Made by a program: the position numbers and the translations under genes
Shown here: piece by piece, positions 1-6,794 of the stretch
Layout of the letters: each line of letters opens with the position of its first letter
Position numbering within the stretch: position 1 is the first letter of the stretch
NCBI GenBank assembly: GCA_020628755.1
Contig: JAHDEQ010000006.1
Span: 8,721 to 18,307 of the forward strand
Origin: Saprospiraceae bacterium
GTDB lineage: Bacteria > Bacteroidota > Bacteroidia > Chitinophagales > Saprospiraceae
Reading direction: 5' to 3'
Length of the DNA: 9,587 nucleotides
The notes under the pieces: generated by a model
What the model was told of the DNA's origin: nothing
Database searches by the model: none
Seen by the model: only the letters and a program-made list of their open reading frames with translations

Positions 1-23
1 AATAGATGCCCATTTTATACAAA

Positions 24-680
24 TCAACTATTTGCTTTAGCATGGTCTGCCAAAAACTTCTCTAAGCCAATATCGGTCAAAGGATGTTTGAGTAAACCCA
101 AAATAGAATTTAAAGGACAAGTAACTACATCTGCACCATTTTGTGCAGCTTGCACAATATGGCGAGCGTTGCGAATAGAAGCGGCTAAAATTTCGGTTTC
201 AAAACCCTGAATGGCATAAATTTCAGCAATTTGATGAATCAAATCCATTCCATTCCAATTAATATCATCAATACGTCCGATAAAGGGAGAAAGGTAAGTT
301 GCGCCTGCTTTGGCCGCCAAAATAGCTTGCCCCGCCGAAAAAACCAAAGTACAATTGGTACGAATACCATTATCGGTAAACCAACGCAAGGCTTTGACTC
401 CGTCTTTTATCATTGGTACTTTGACTACAATATTGGGTGCAATTTGAGCTAGAGCTTGACCTTCTTTTATAATACCATCAAAATCCGTTGAAATTACTTC
501 TGCACTCACATCGCCATCTACCAAATCACAAATTGCCTTGTAATGTTTGTTGACATTTTCGGCTCCTGCAATCCCTTCTTTAGCCATTAATGACGGATTA
601 GTCGTTACGCCGTCTAAAATACCTAAATCTTTAGCTTCTTTGATGTGGTCGAGGTTGGCAGTATCAATAAAAAATTTCAT
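24..680 (-). CDS. tal: Transaldolase, short TalC/FSA-like family
   Basis: A 218-residue TIM-barrel enzyme, the usual length for the short transaldolase / fructose-6-phosphate aldolase family. It probably transfers a dihydroxyacetone unit between sugar phosphates in the cytoplasmic non-oxidative pentose phosphate pathway. Visible motifs are FIDTAN near the N-terminus (Asp6), TTNPS (26-30), VVKVP with the Schiff-base lysine at Lys87, CTLVFSAGQA (110-119), SPFIGR (131-136) and AASIRN (166-171). Glu61 and Phe133 sit where, from memory of the family, transaldolases have Glu and Phe while E. coli fructose-6-phosphate aldolase has Gln and Tyr, so transaldolase is the better call. The start is set at the ATG before KFFID. 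A longer in-frame start at 746 would lie inside the SRP RNA gene. The gene begins 40 nt after that RNA on the same strand, with no obvious Shine-Dalgarno. Only 23 bp follow the stop, so no terminator can be judged. Confidence 0.95.
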   Translation of the reverse strand: MKFFIDTANLDHIKEAKDLGILDGVTTNPSLMAKEGIAGAENVNKHYKAICDLVDGDVSAEVISTDFDGIIKEGQALAQIAPNIVVKVPMIKDGVKALRWFTDNGIRTNCTLVFSAGQAILAAKAGATYLSPFIGRIDDINWNGMDLIHQIAEIYAIQGFETEILAASIRNARHIVQAAQNGADVVTCPLNSILGLLKHPLTDIGLEKFLADHAKANS

Positions 681-711
681 CTTTGGTTTGTAATTGAGAA
701 TAAGGAATGGT

Positions 712-725
712 AAAAAAAAAGTGAG
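712..725 (-). terminator. Intrinsic terminator formed by the SRP RNA 3' end
   Basis: The closing helix of the SRP RNA (3' strand CTCAC, 721-725) is followed directly on the minus strand by nine T residues (712-720). The RNA's own terminal stem plus this U-tract would act as a Rho-independent terminator. Any read-through would enter tal. Confidence 0.75.
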
Positions 726-811
726 AAGCCAAATCGAACCGCTCAACCTCTTACCCTTGCTTCGTTTCCGACCTGGGGGAGTTCAGAAGGAGCTGGCCAT
801 TTGACCCTCAC
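721..811 (-). ncRNA. ffs: Small (4.5S-type) signal recognition particle RNA
   Basis: This is the RNA scaffold of the signal recognition particle, which binds Ffh and targets membrane and secreted proteins during translation. Read on the minus strand, the conserved domain IV is present: CCCAGGTCGGAAACGAAGCA contains a UCG-GAAA-CGA tetraloop stem (tetraloop at 765-768 on the plus strand), flanked by AGG and AGCA, the asymmetric loops that Ffh recognises. The two ends pair: GTGAG with CTCAC, then GTCAAAT with ATTTGGC, giving one long rod as in short bacterial SRP RNAs without an Alu domain. About 91 nt is normal for this type. A perfect -7 box lies 6 nt upstream and nine U residues follow the 3' end, so both ends are supported independently. 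Exact ends may differ by a few bases. Confidence 0.93.
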
Positions 812-817
812 AGGTCG

Positions 818-825
818 CAAAATTA
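818..825 (-). promoter_or_regulatory. -7 promoter element for ffs
   Basis: On the minus strand this reads TAATTTTG, an exact match to the Bacteroidota sigma-ABfr -7 consensus TAnnTTTG. Six bases separate it from the predicted first base of the SRP RNA (811), the expected spacing for initiation. A clear TTTG -33 element is not visible; that position falls in an A/T-rich stretch. The same transcript may supply some tal mRNA by read-through. Confidence 0.75.
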
Positions 826-1043
826 CTTCTTTTTTGCAAAAAAAAAAGTTTTTATAAAAAATATTTTAACCATAACTTTTTTAGACCCTAAAAAATCGAG
901 AACTATTTTTTAACAATATTTTGGCATGATTTCCGAAACTACTATTTTAGCTTAGGAGTATAAGTATTTAGAGAATAATTAAATCAGGTGAAAAAATAGA
1001 CTTTCACTTTAGGGAAATCCAATAGTTACTTAGCCATTATGAT

Positions 1044-1067
1044 TTAGTCTTTTGTAATTAAGACTAA
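1044..1067. repeat. 8-bp inverted repeat, 8-nt loop
   Basis: TTAGTCTT (1044-1051) and AAGACTAA (1060-1067) are perfect reverse complements around TTGTAATT. It could be an operator or a weak hairpin upstream of the surface-protein gene. There is no T-tract, so a terminator is unlikely. Confidence 0.45.
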
Positions 1068-1137
1068 TATATAATGCTTACTTTATCCTCTAGCTTTTCG
1101 AGCTGGACAGATGAGCATGAGGCATCTATTTGTCAAA

Positions 1138-1161
1138 ACATCACCTGCATCGGCAGGATGT
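1138..1161. repeat. Leader hairpin with CA bulge
   Basis: ACAT-CA-CCTGC (1138-1148) pairs with GCAGG-ATGT (1153-1161) around an ATCG loop, giving nine base pairs with a two-base bulge. It lies in a GC-richer islet of the spacer, 36 bp before the proposed start codon. It may be a regulatory hairpin or a copy of a dispersed element; the window alone cannot decide. Confidence 0.4.
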
Positions 1162-1166
1162 AAGTT

Positions 1167-1174
1167 TATTTTTG
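1167..1174 (+). promoter_or_regulatory. Possible -7 element for the surface-protein gene
   Basis: TATTTTTG matches TAnnTTTG and would start transcription near 1181, leaving a leader of about 17 nt before the ATG at 1198. No TTTG is found at the expected -33 distance and the leader is short, so this is a weak call. Confidence 0.3.
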
Positions 1175-1197
1175 AGCTATTACCAACACTATTCACG

Positions 1198-4100
1198 ATG
1201 AGATTAGTTTTAGTATTTCTGTGTATATTAGGATACAATGTTTGTTTATGGAGTCAGGTTGCTGACAACATCAACTTAGGTATGAATTGGCGAGACGATG
1301 ATTTACCTACATCTTCCGGAGTTCGCTACAACGATATTTGGGGCTATGTGGACTGCGACGGTAATGAATATGCTATTTTGGGTTCAGCTCGCTATACGCA
1401 TTTTATCAATGTAAGCAACCCTCAAAACGTCGTAGAAACTAACCGTTTCGAGGAAACGATCAATTCTATTTGGCGTGATTATAAAACTTACCAAACCTAT
1501 GCTTATGGCGTTGCCGACCAAGGCAACGAGGGTTTGGCGATTTTTGACTTGAGCAATTTACCCAATTCAGTTAGTAGAATTACATTGGATAATTCCGTAT
1601 TTAATCAAGCACATAATATTTATATTGACGAAGAAAATCATCGTTTATATGTAGCTGGTGCCAATTCTGGTCTAATTGTTTATGATTTAGAAAATAATCC
1701 TGCCGAGCCTGAGTTGTTGGCAATTGCGGATTTGAGTAGTGGCGGTGGTTATGTCCACGATGTATTTGTACGCAATAATATTGCGTACTGCTCGCATGGC
1801 TGGAATGGCTACTATGTTTGGGATTTTACGAATCCTAGTAATCCTCAAATTTTAGCCTCCGTTCCAACCAATGGTTACAACCATAGTAGCTGGCTCACCG
1901 ATGACAATCAATATGCTATTGTTGCCGAAGAAGTGCCTAGCGGCTTGCCTTTATTGGTTATAGATTTGTCCAATCTTAATAATGGTGAAATTGAAGTCGT
2001 CAAAGACTTCAAAGAACCTTTGCTTACTCCAACAGATGACAACAATACACCGCACAATCCTTTTATTCGAGGCAATCATTTAGTTGTTTCTTATTATGAA
2101 GATGGCGTACAAGTTTTTGATATTTCAAACCCTCTCAATCCTACTCGAATAGCTCATTACGATACTCGACCACTCAATACGCAATATAATGGTACGACAG
2201 GCAATTGGGGTGTTTATCCATTTTTGCCTTCGGGTACAATATTGGCTTCAGATACTCAAACTGGTTTATTTGTGCTCAATCCTGATTATGGTACGATTCC
2301 GCCGATTGCTTTTGACCAAAACCCTAGTGTAAATTGGGTTGATGATTCTGATATTTCATCTTGCGATGCGAAAACTGCAAATTTAGAAGTATCAGGTTCT
2401 GCCCAAACGATTCAATGGCTAGTCTATGGCCAAATTGATTCTGATTTTAGTGGAAATTCTATAGAAGTCAGCAATAGTGGCGAGTACTCCGTACTCGCCA
2501 GCAATGGCAAATGTAAAATTACGCTTGACCCAATTTCTGTTAATTTTAACGGTCAAACCAATGTTGACTTTGTTAATCAAAATGAGAATACAATCAGTCT
2601 TTGCGAAGGAGAAAGTACGACTTTGGAAGTCGAAAATGGCGCAGATACTTATACTTGGACAAGAGACGGTGAGGTTTTAAATGAAAATTCTAATGCAATC
2701 CTTATCAATCAGTCGGGACAATATCAGGTCGAAGTTAGTACAGCCAACTGTACGAACTTCTCAGACGTTTTTACCGCTAATTTTGTATCGAGTCCGAATG
2801 TTCAACTTAATTTGACGGGAACGGTCAATCTTTGTCAAGGAGAAAGCACGGTTTTAGAAGTCGAAAATGAGGCAGATAATTATACTTGGACAAGAGACGG
2901 TGAGGTTTTAAATGAAAATTCTAATGCAATCCTTATCAATCAGTCGGGACAATATCAGGTCGAAGTTAGTACAGCCAACTGTACGAACTTCTCAGACGTT
3001 TTTACCGCTAATTTTGTATCGAGTCCGAATGTTCAACTTAGTCTAACGGGAACGACCAATCTTTGCCAAGGAGAAAGCACGGTTTTAGAAGTTGAAAATG
3101 GGGCAGATACTTATCAATGGTTTAAAGATGGAATCGAAATAAGCAATGAAACCAGCAATACACTTGTCGTTTCTACAAGTGGAAATTATTATGTACAAGC
3201 AAGTTTACAAACTTGTTTATCGTCTTCCGAAACAGTAAATATTGTAGTAACTCCATACCCCAATGTAGCACTTAATCAAAGTGGAACATTAGATTTGTGT
3301 GATGATAATTCCGCAATTTTATCTGTACCCGATGGTGCCGATACTTATACATGGTTGCTCAATGGCAGTCCAATTCCAAATGAATCCGACAACAGCTTAA
3401 CCGTCAATGAATCAGGTACTTACGCCGTCGAAGCAAGCAACAATATTTGTTCGGTTGTTTCTGCAAATGTAACCATCACAAGTAATAATTCTACGGCAGA
3501 AATAGAAGTCCTAAGTCCACTACAAGTGGACTTGTGCGAAGGTAACGAAACGACTATAAGCGTAAGCGAAGGCGCAAACTCTTATACTTGGACTTGGGAT
3601 GGTTGGGTTTTTCCCAATCAAAATGGCTCAAGTCTTACAACCGATGCGGCAGGAACATACTTTGTTACGGCCAACTTCGGTTCTTGTACAGCCGTTTCTG
3701 AAACAATTATAGTTTCTAATCAAAGTACTCCCAATATCCAACTCAATACAAGCGAAGCGATAACTTTGTGTGAAGGCGAGACTTTTATTCTCGTAGATTT
3801 GGGTCAAGCCCAAAGCTATCAATGGTTTTTAGAGGATGAAATAATTGAAGGTGCAACTTCCAATAGTTTAGAAATTTCGAGTATAGGAAATTATACTTTA
3901 CAAGCCAATAATGGCGACTGTTCCGTCACTTCAAATCCAATTGCGGTAAGTGTTTCGGACTTGCCCAATGCAGAAATATTAAGTCCTGCATTCATCGAAA
4001 ATTGTGTAGGGACTGAACTAAATCTTCAAGCAGCAGAAACAACAGGAAATTACACATGGTTGCTCAATGGCGAGCCTATCAACGACCAAAACACTTCTAT

Positions 4101-6750
4101 TTTACAAGTAAATCAAAGTGGGAATTACCAAGTTACTGTAAACAATGATTTATGTGAGGCTAGTTCTAATATTGTCGAAGTAAGTTTTATTGATTTGCCT
4201 GTTCCTCAACTTAATATAAATGATGATATTGTTATCTGTGCTGGTGAAAGCTATGAATTTTCGACCAATTCAATTGCCGATTCTTATCAATGGTTTTTGG
4301 ATGGCTTCACCATCCAAAATGCAGATCAAGCCAACTTTGTGGCCAATCAATCGGGCAATTATACCTTACAAACTACAACTAATAATTGTAGTACAACATC
4401 TTCAAGTATCAATCTTTCTGTTCTTTCTGCGGACACGCCTACTATTAGCAATATTGATGGAGACGATTTTCAAATTTGTGCAGGAGAAAGCATTACACTT
4501 CTTGCCGAAGGCACAGAAGATTTTGCTTGGAGTACGGGAGACAATACGCCTTCGATTACGGTAAGTCCTACAGAAACGTCAACTTATACCCTTACGGGTA
4601 GAAACTATATTTGTCTCTCTGAAATTGTTGAAATAACGATTGAAGTTGTGGATTTGGACAGTCCAATTTTGGAAGGAGACACACAATTTTGTGCAGGAGA
4701 AAATACGGTTTTGAGCACTAATTATGAGGCCGATAATTATGCTTGGTACTACAATGGAACGCTGATTGATACGAATCAAAATACCCAAATAGAAGTCAGT
4801 CAAGCTGGAAATTATCAGGTCATTGCCTTTGTTGGAAATTGCCAAGCGAGCAGCAATGACCTTCTGCTATCGGTCATTGAGCTACCCACAATTGAACTCA
4901 ATACTGATACCGAAATCACACTCTGTGAAGGCGAATCAACGCTAGTTGAAATCGAGGGAAATGCCGATGCTTATCAATGGTTTTTGGATGAAAATCCAAT
5001 TCCAAATGCAACTACAAATAGTTTAGAAATCAACAGTTCAGGGACTTATTTTGCGACCGCTAGCATTGAAAATTGTAGCACAACATCAAATTCATTTGTT
5101 GTCAATATTCAAGAAAATCCTATCGCTCAAATTATTAGTCCAACAGAGAGTTTTATAGAAATTTGTCAAGGAGAAACGGTATCTCTTACTGCAAACGAAG
5201 GCGCAGCTACTTACCAATGGACATTGAACGGAGAGGCAATTACGAATGAGAATAATTCATCTATAGAAGTTTCAGAATCAGGCATTTATGGCTTAATCGT
5301 TTCTAATAATAATTGCCAATCTTTTAGCGAAACGATTGAAATTCAGTATGGCAATTTGCTAGAACCAAGTATTGCTGCACTACCTTTTGAATACTTTTGT
5401 GTCAACGAAAGTGTTAGCATTAATGCAAGCGTTGCGACCGATTTGGATGTTAGTTATACTTGGTTTTTCAACGAAGAAATTATTGAAGAACAAAGCAATA
5501 ATAGTATTGAAATTAGTCAAGAAGGAAACTACCAAGTTCAGATTACAAGTGCTAATGGTTGTACGAGTACAAGTGCGGCTCTTTTTATTGAAGAATTGGA
5601 GTTACCTAATGTTGAATTCAACCTTGCACAAAGTGAAATTTCTCTTTGTGCAGACTCTACACTACAACTTGAAGTCCCACCGGGAGCAGACAGTTATCAA
5701 TGGTTTTTGGATGGAAATCCAATCCTTCAAAGCAATCATCAAATCGCTATAAGTGAATCTGGTGTCTATTCTGTCGAGGCCAATAATTTGGAATGTAGTG
5801 CCTTGTCCGAAGCTATTGAAATTTCCATCTCTGCTCCTATTGATACCAACTATTTTGAGCCACCTTTTCTACTTTGCGATGACGATACGGTGACGGCTGT
5901 TATCAATACCGATATTTTATACGATTGGACAATCAATGGCGAAGTCTTGGAAAATCAAGTTTCTAATATTGAAATAAGCGAAGCTGGCAATTATACGGCT
6001 TTGCTCTATGATTCGATTTGTCTTATCGAAGTCAACTTATTTGAGGTGGTGCAAGTTGCATCGCCCAATGCTACAATTATGGCAGATGCTACGACCTTCT
6101 GCCCTAATGATTCGACAAGCATTTTTGCAAGCGAAAATGCCCAATCATATCAATGGTATCAAGATAGTATCTTGCTCGAAAATGAAACTGAAAGCACACT
6201 AAATGTTTATGAAGCAGGCGAATATTATCTTGAAGTGACAAATGATGGTTGCTCTGCTATTTCTGAACCTATCACTATTGATTTGTATGAAATGGTCTCT
6301 CCTATTATTTCTATTGAGGGCAATTCGCTAACAACAAGCGAGTATCAATCTTATCAATGGTTTTTGGATGGAAATCCTATAGAAAATGGAACAGAAATGA
6401 ACTTATTTATAGAAGAAAGTGGGAATTATATGGTAGAAGTCATTGACAAAAATACTTGCGTTTTGCAATCAGAATTGGTTTTTGTTTTATATACACCCAC
6501 ACAACAGATAGACCATGCGAATCGCATTATGGTCTATCCCAACCCTTCAGCAGCGCATTTATATATACAATTGAATAAGCTCAAAATTGATTATATTAAT
6601 GTGTATAATACTTTGGGTGTTCAAACTTTACAAGTCAAAAAACCTCCATCCGAATTAAAAATAAATGTATCTGATTGGATAGCAGGTTTATATTTTGTAA
6701 AATTCCAATCTGGTGATAAAATATATACTAAACAGATTATAGTAGAGTAA
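1198..6750 (+). CDS. Giant secreted Ig-repeat protein with LVIVD propeller and T9SS sorting domain
   Basis: The protein has 1850 residues. Residues 1-20 (MRLVLVFLCILGYNVCLWSQ) look like a Sec signal peptide, which is why the ATG at 1198 is preferred over the in-frame ATG at 1111. Residues about 20-365 form an LVIVD-type beta-propeller of the choice-of-anchor B family: it opens with NDIWGYVD and repeats blade ends such as VYDLENNP, VWDFTNPSNP and VFDISNPLNP. Residues about 385-1770 hold about 18 Ig-like repeats, each roughly LCEGES...YQWFLDGNPI...SGNYxVxxxxxxCS with paired cysteines. Residues 1776-1850 are a type IX secretion C-terminal domain (MVYPNPS, VYNTLGV, GLYFVKF, KQIIVE at the end), normally removed as the protein is exported and anchored. 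The likely role is a cell-surface or released adhesin or binding protein; no catalytic motif is visible and the ligand is unknown. It appears monocistronic, ending at a strong terminator. Confidence 0.93.
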   Translation: MRLVLVFLCILGYNVCLWSQVADNINLGMNWRDDDLPTSSGVRYNDIWGYVDCDGNEYAILGSARYTHFINVSNPQNVVETNRFEETINSIWRDYKTYQTYAYGVADQGNEGLAIFDLSNLPNSVSRITLDNSVFNQAHNIYIDEENHRLYVAGANSGLIVYDLENNPAEPELLAIADLSSGGGYVHDVFVRNNIAYCSHGWNGYYVWDFTNPSNPQILASVPTNGYNHSSWLTDDNQYAIVAEEVPSGLPLLVIDLSNLNNGEIEVVKDFKEPLLTPTDDNNTPHNPFIRGNHLVVSYYEDGVQVFDISNPLNPTRIAHYDTRPLNTQYNGTTGNWGVYPFLPSGTILASDTQTGLFVLNPDYGTIPPIAFDQNPSVNWVDDSDISSCDAKTANLEVSGSAQTIQWLVYGQIDSDFSGNSIEVSNSGEYSVLASNGKCKITLDPISVNFNGQTNVDFVNQNENTISLCEGESTTLEVENGADTYTWTRDGEVLNENSNAILINQSGQYQVEVSTANCTNFSDVFTANFVSSPNVQLNLTGTVNLCQGESTVLEVENEADNYTWTRDGEVLNENSNAILINQSGQYQVEVSTANCTNFSDVFTANFVSSPNVQLSLTGTTNLCQGESTVLEVENGADTYQWFKDGIEISNETSNTLVVSTSGNYYVQASLQTCLSSSETVNIVVTPYPNVALNQSGTLDLCDDNSAILSVPDGADTYTWLLNGSPIPNESDNSLTVNESGTYAVEASNNICSVVSANVTITSNNSTAEIEVLSPLQVDLCEGNETTISVSEGANSYTWTWDGWVFPNQNGSSLTTDAAGTYFVTANFGSCTAVSETIIVSNQSTPNIQLNTSEAITLCEGETFILVDLGQAQSYQWFLEDEIIEGATSNSLEISSIGNYTLQANNGDCSVTSNPIAVSVSDLPNAEILSPAFIENCVGTELNLQAAETTGNYTWLLNGEPINDQNTSILQVNQSGNYQVTVNNDLCEASSNIVEVSFIDLPVPQLNINDDIVICAGESYEFSTNSIADSYQWFLDGFTIQNADQANFVANQSGNYTLQTTTNNCSTTSSSINLSVLSADTPTISNIDGDDFQICAGESITLLAEGTEDFAWSTGDNTPSITVSPTETSTYTLTGRNYICLSEIVEITIEVVDLDSPILEGDTQFCAGENTVLSTNYEADNYAWYYNGTLIDTNQNTQIEVSQAGNYQVIAFVGNCQASSNDLLLSVIELPTIELNTDTEITLCEGESTLVEIEGNADAYQWFLDENPIPNATTNSLEINSSGTYFATASIENCSTTSNSFVVNIQENPIAQIISPTESFIEICQGETVSLTANEGAATYQWTLNGEAITNENNSSIEVSESGIYGLIVSNNNCQSFSETIEIQYGNLLEPSIAALPFEYFCVNESVSINASVATDLDVSYTWFFNEEIIEEQSNNSIEISQEGNYQVQITSANGCTSTSAALFIEELELPNVEFNLAQSEISLCADSTLQLEVPPGADSYQWFLDGNPILQSNHQIAISESGVYSVEANNLECSALSEAIEISISAPIDTNYFEPPFLLCDDDTVTAVINTDILYDWTINGEVLENQVSNIEISEAGNYTALLYDSICLIEVNLFEVVQVASPNATIMADATTFCPNDSTSIFASENAQSYQWYQDSILLENETESTLNVYEAGEYYLEVTNDGCSAISEPITIDLYEMVSPIISIEGNSLTTSEYQSYQWFLDGNPIENGTEMNLFIEESGNYMVEVIDKNTCVLQSELVFVLYTPTQQIDHANRIMVYPNPSAAHLYIQLNKLKIDYINVYNTLGVQTLQVKKPPSELKINVSDWIAGLYFVKFQSGDKIYTKQIIVE
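1768..1788. repeat. Intragenic 10-bp palindrome
   Basis: GTACGCAATA and TATTGCGTAC are perfect reverse complements separated by one A. It lies inside the beta-propeller coding region and has no T-tract. Confidence 0.8.
2478..2500. repeat. Intragenic 10-bp hairpin, 3-nt loop
   Basis: TGGCGAGTAC and GTACTCGCCA pair perfectly around TCC, in the first Ig-like repeat (protein SGEYSVLAS). Confidence 0.8.
2731..2760. repeat. Intragenic hairpin, 12 of 13 bp, 4-nt loop
   Basis: GAAGTTAGTACAG (2731-2743) pairs with CTGTACGAACTTC (2748-2760) around CCAA, with one A/G mismatch. It is repeated exactly at 2962-2991 because it sits within the 231-bp duplication. Confidence 0.8.
2962..2991. repeat. Second copy of the 12-of-13-bp hairpin
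   Basis: This is the duplicate of the hairpin at 2731-2760, 231 bp downstream and identical in sequence. Confidence 0.8.
4295..4319. repeat. Intragenic 10-bp hairpin, 5-nt loop
   Basis: TTTTGGATGG and CCATCCAAAA pair perfectly around CTTCA. It encodes FLDGFTIQN, the core loop of one Ig repeat. Weaker 6-bp versions occur at the same protein position in other copies (4984-4999, 5707-5722). Confidence 0.8.
6507..6538. repeat. 10-bp hairpin at the Ig array / sorting-domain junction
   Basis: GATAGACCAT (6507-6516) and ATGGTCTATC (6529-6538) pair perfectly. Inside the 12-nt loop GCG and CGC can pair further. It encodes IDHANRIMVYP, exactly where the T9SS domain begins. Confidence 0.75.
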
Positions 6751-6757
6751 ATTCTAT

Positions 6758-6793
6758 ACCACGAATGCACAATTTCATTTGTGCATTCGTGGT
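6758..6793 (+). terminator. Intrinsic terminator between convergent genes
   Basis: ACCACGAATGCACAA (6758-6772) and TTGTGCATTCGTGGT (6779-6793) form a perfect 15-bp stem with a 6-nt loop, followed on the plus strand by TTTACTTTTTCTTTTC. It starts 8 bp after the stop of the surface-protein gene. On the minus strand the stem begins 1 bp after the ribonuclease D stop, but the following T-run is poor, so it may serve both genes with better efficiency on the plus strand. Confidence 0.9.
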
Positions 6794-6794
6794 T

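Larger units (their letters stand above)
826..1197. other. Divergent intergenic spacer, AT-rich
   Basis: This 372-bp stretch separates the minus-strand ffs/tal unit from the plus-strand surface-protein gene. The first part (about 826-1040) is A/T-rich homopolymer-like DNA without a recognisable gene. The second part holds an 8-bp inverted repeat (1044-1067), a relatively GC-rich islet with a bulged hairpin (1138-1161) and a possible -7 box (1167-1174). An open frame extends upstream from the surface-protein start to an ATG at 1111, but its translation is not signal-peptide-like. Confidence 0.7.
2649..3040 (+). repeat. Recent 231-bp tandem duplication inside the Ig array
   Basis: Bases 2649-2809 and 2880-3040 are identical over 161 bp at an offset of exactly 231 bp (77 codons). 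The following 71 bp (2810-2880 against 3041-3111) differ at about 9 positions. The encoded segment YTWTRDGEVLNENSNAIL onward to SSPNVQL is therefore repeated exactly. The frame is preserved. Confidence 0.95.
2362..6495 (+). repeat. Array of about 18 Ig-like coding repeats, about 231 bp each
   Basis: Counting the first cysteine of each copy (2362, 2602, 2833, 3064, 3298, 3535, 3769, 4003 and onward) gives a period of about 231-240 bp, or 77-80 residues. Each unit has a start cysteine in a CxGES-like motif, a YxW core, an SGxY strand and a second cysteine. The first copy is divergent, the last (from about 6300) lacks the first cysteine, and the copy near 4435-4650 belongs to a different Ig subtype. 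Most copies are strongly diverged in DNA; only copies 2-4 are close. Confidence 0.9.

Noticed and set aside
231..452. Plus-strand open frame opposite the transaldolase gene
   Set aside because: It is antisense to a well-supported enzyme gene and shows no recognisable domain.
681..746. Upstream in-frame start for the transaldolase
   Set aside because: It would begin inside the SRP RNA and add 22 residues not found in the family; FIDTAN normally lies at the very N-terminus.
1111..1197. Upstream in-frame ATG extending the giant protein by 29 residues
   Set aside because: The extension is not a signal peptide and would bury the clear one starting at 1198; it also overlaps the spacer hairpin.
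1198..1260. Lipoprotein signal peptide because of cysteines near the cleavage site
   Set aside because: YNVC does not match the lipobox, and the C-terminal sorting domain points to T9SS export.
4220..4564. Alternative-frame open frames inside the giant gene (also near 2477, 5372 and 6008)
   Set aside because: They follow the Ig repeat periodicity in another frame and have no independent features.
2362..6495. The repeat array as a possible CRISPR or mobile element
   Set aside because: The repeats are in-frame coding units of about 231 bp with diverged DNA and no spacers, transposase or terminal repeats.
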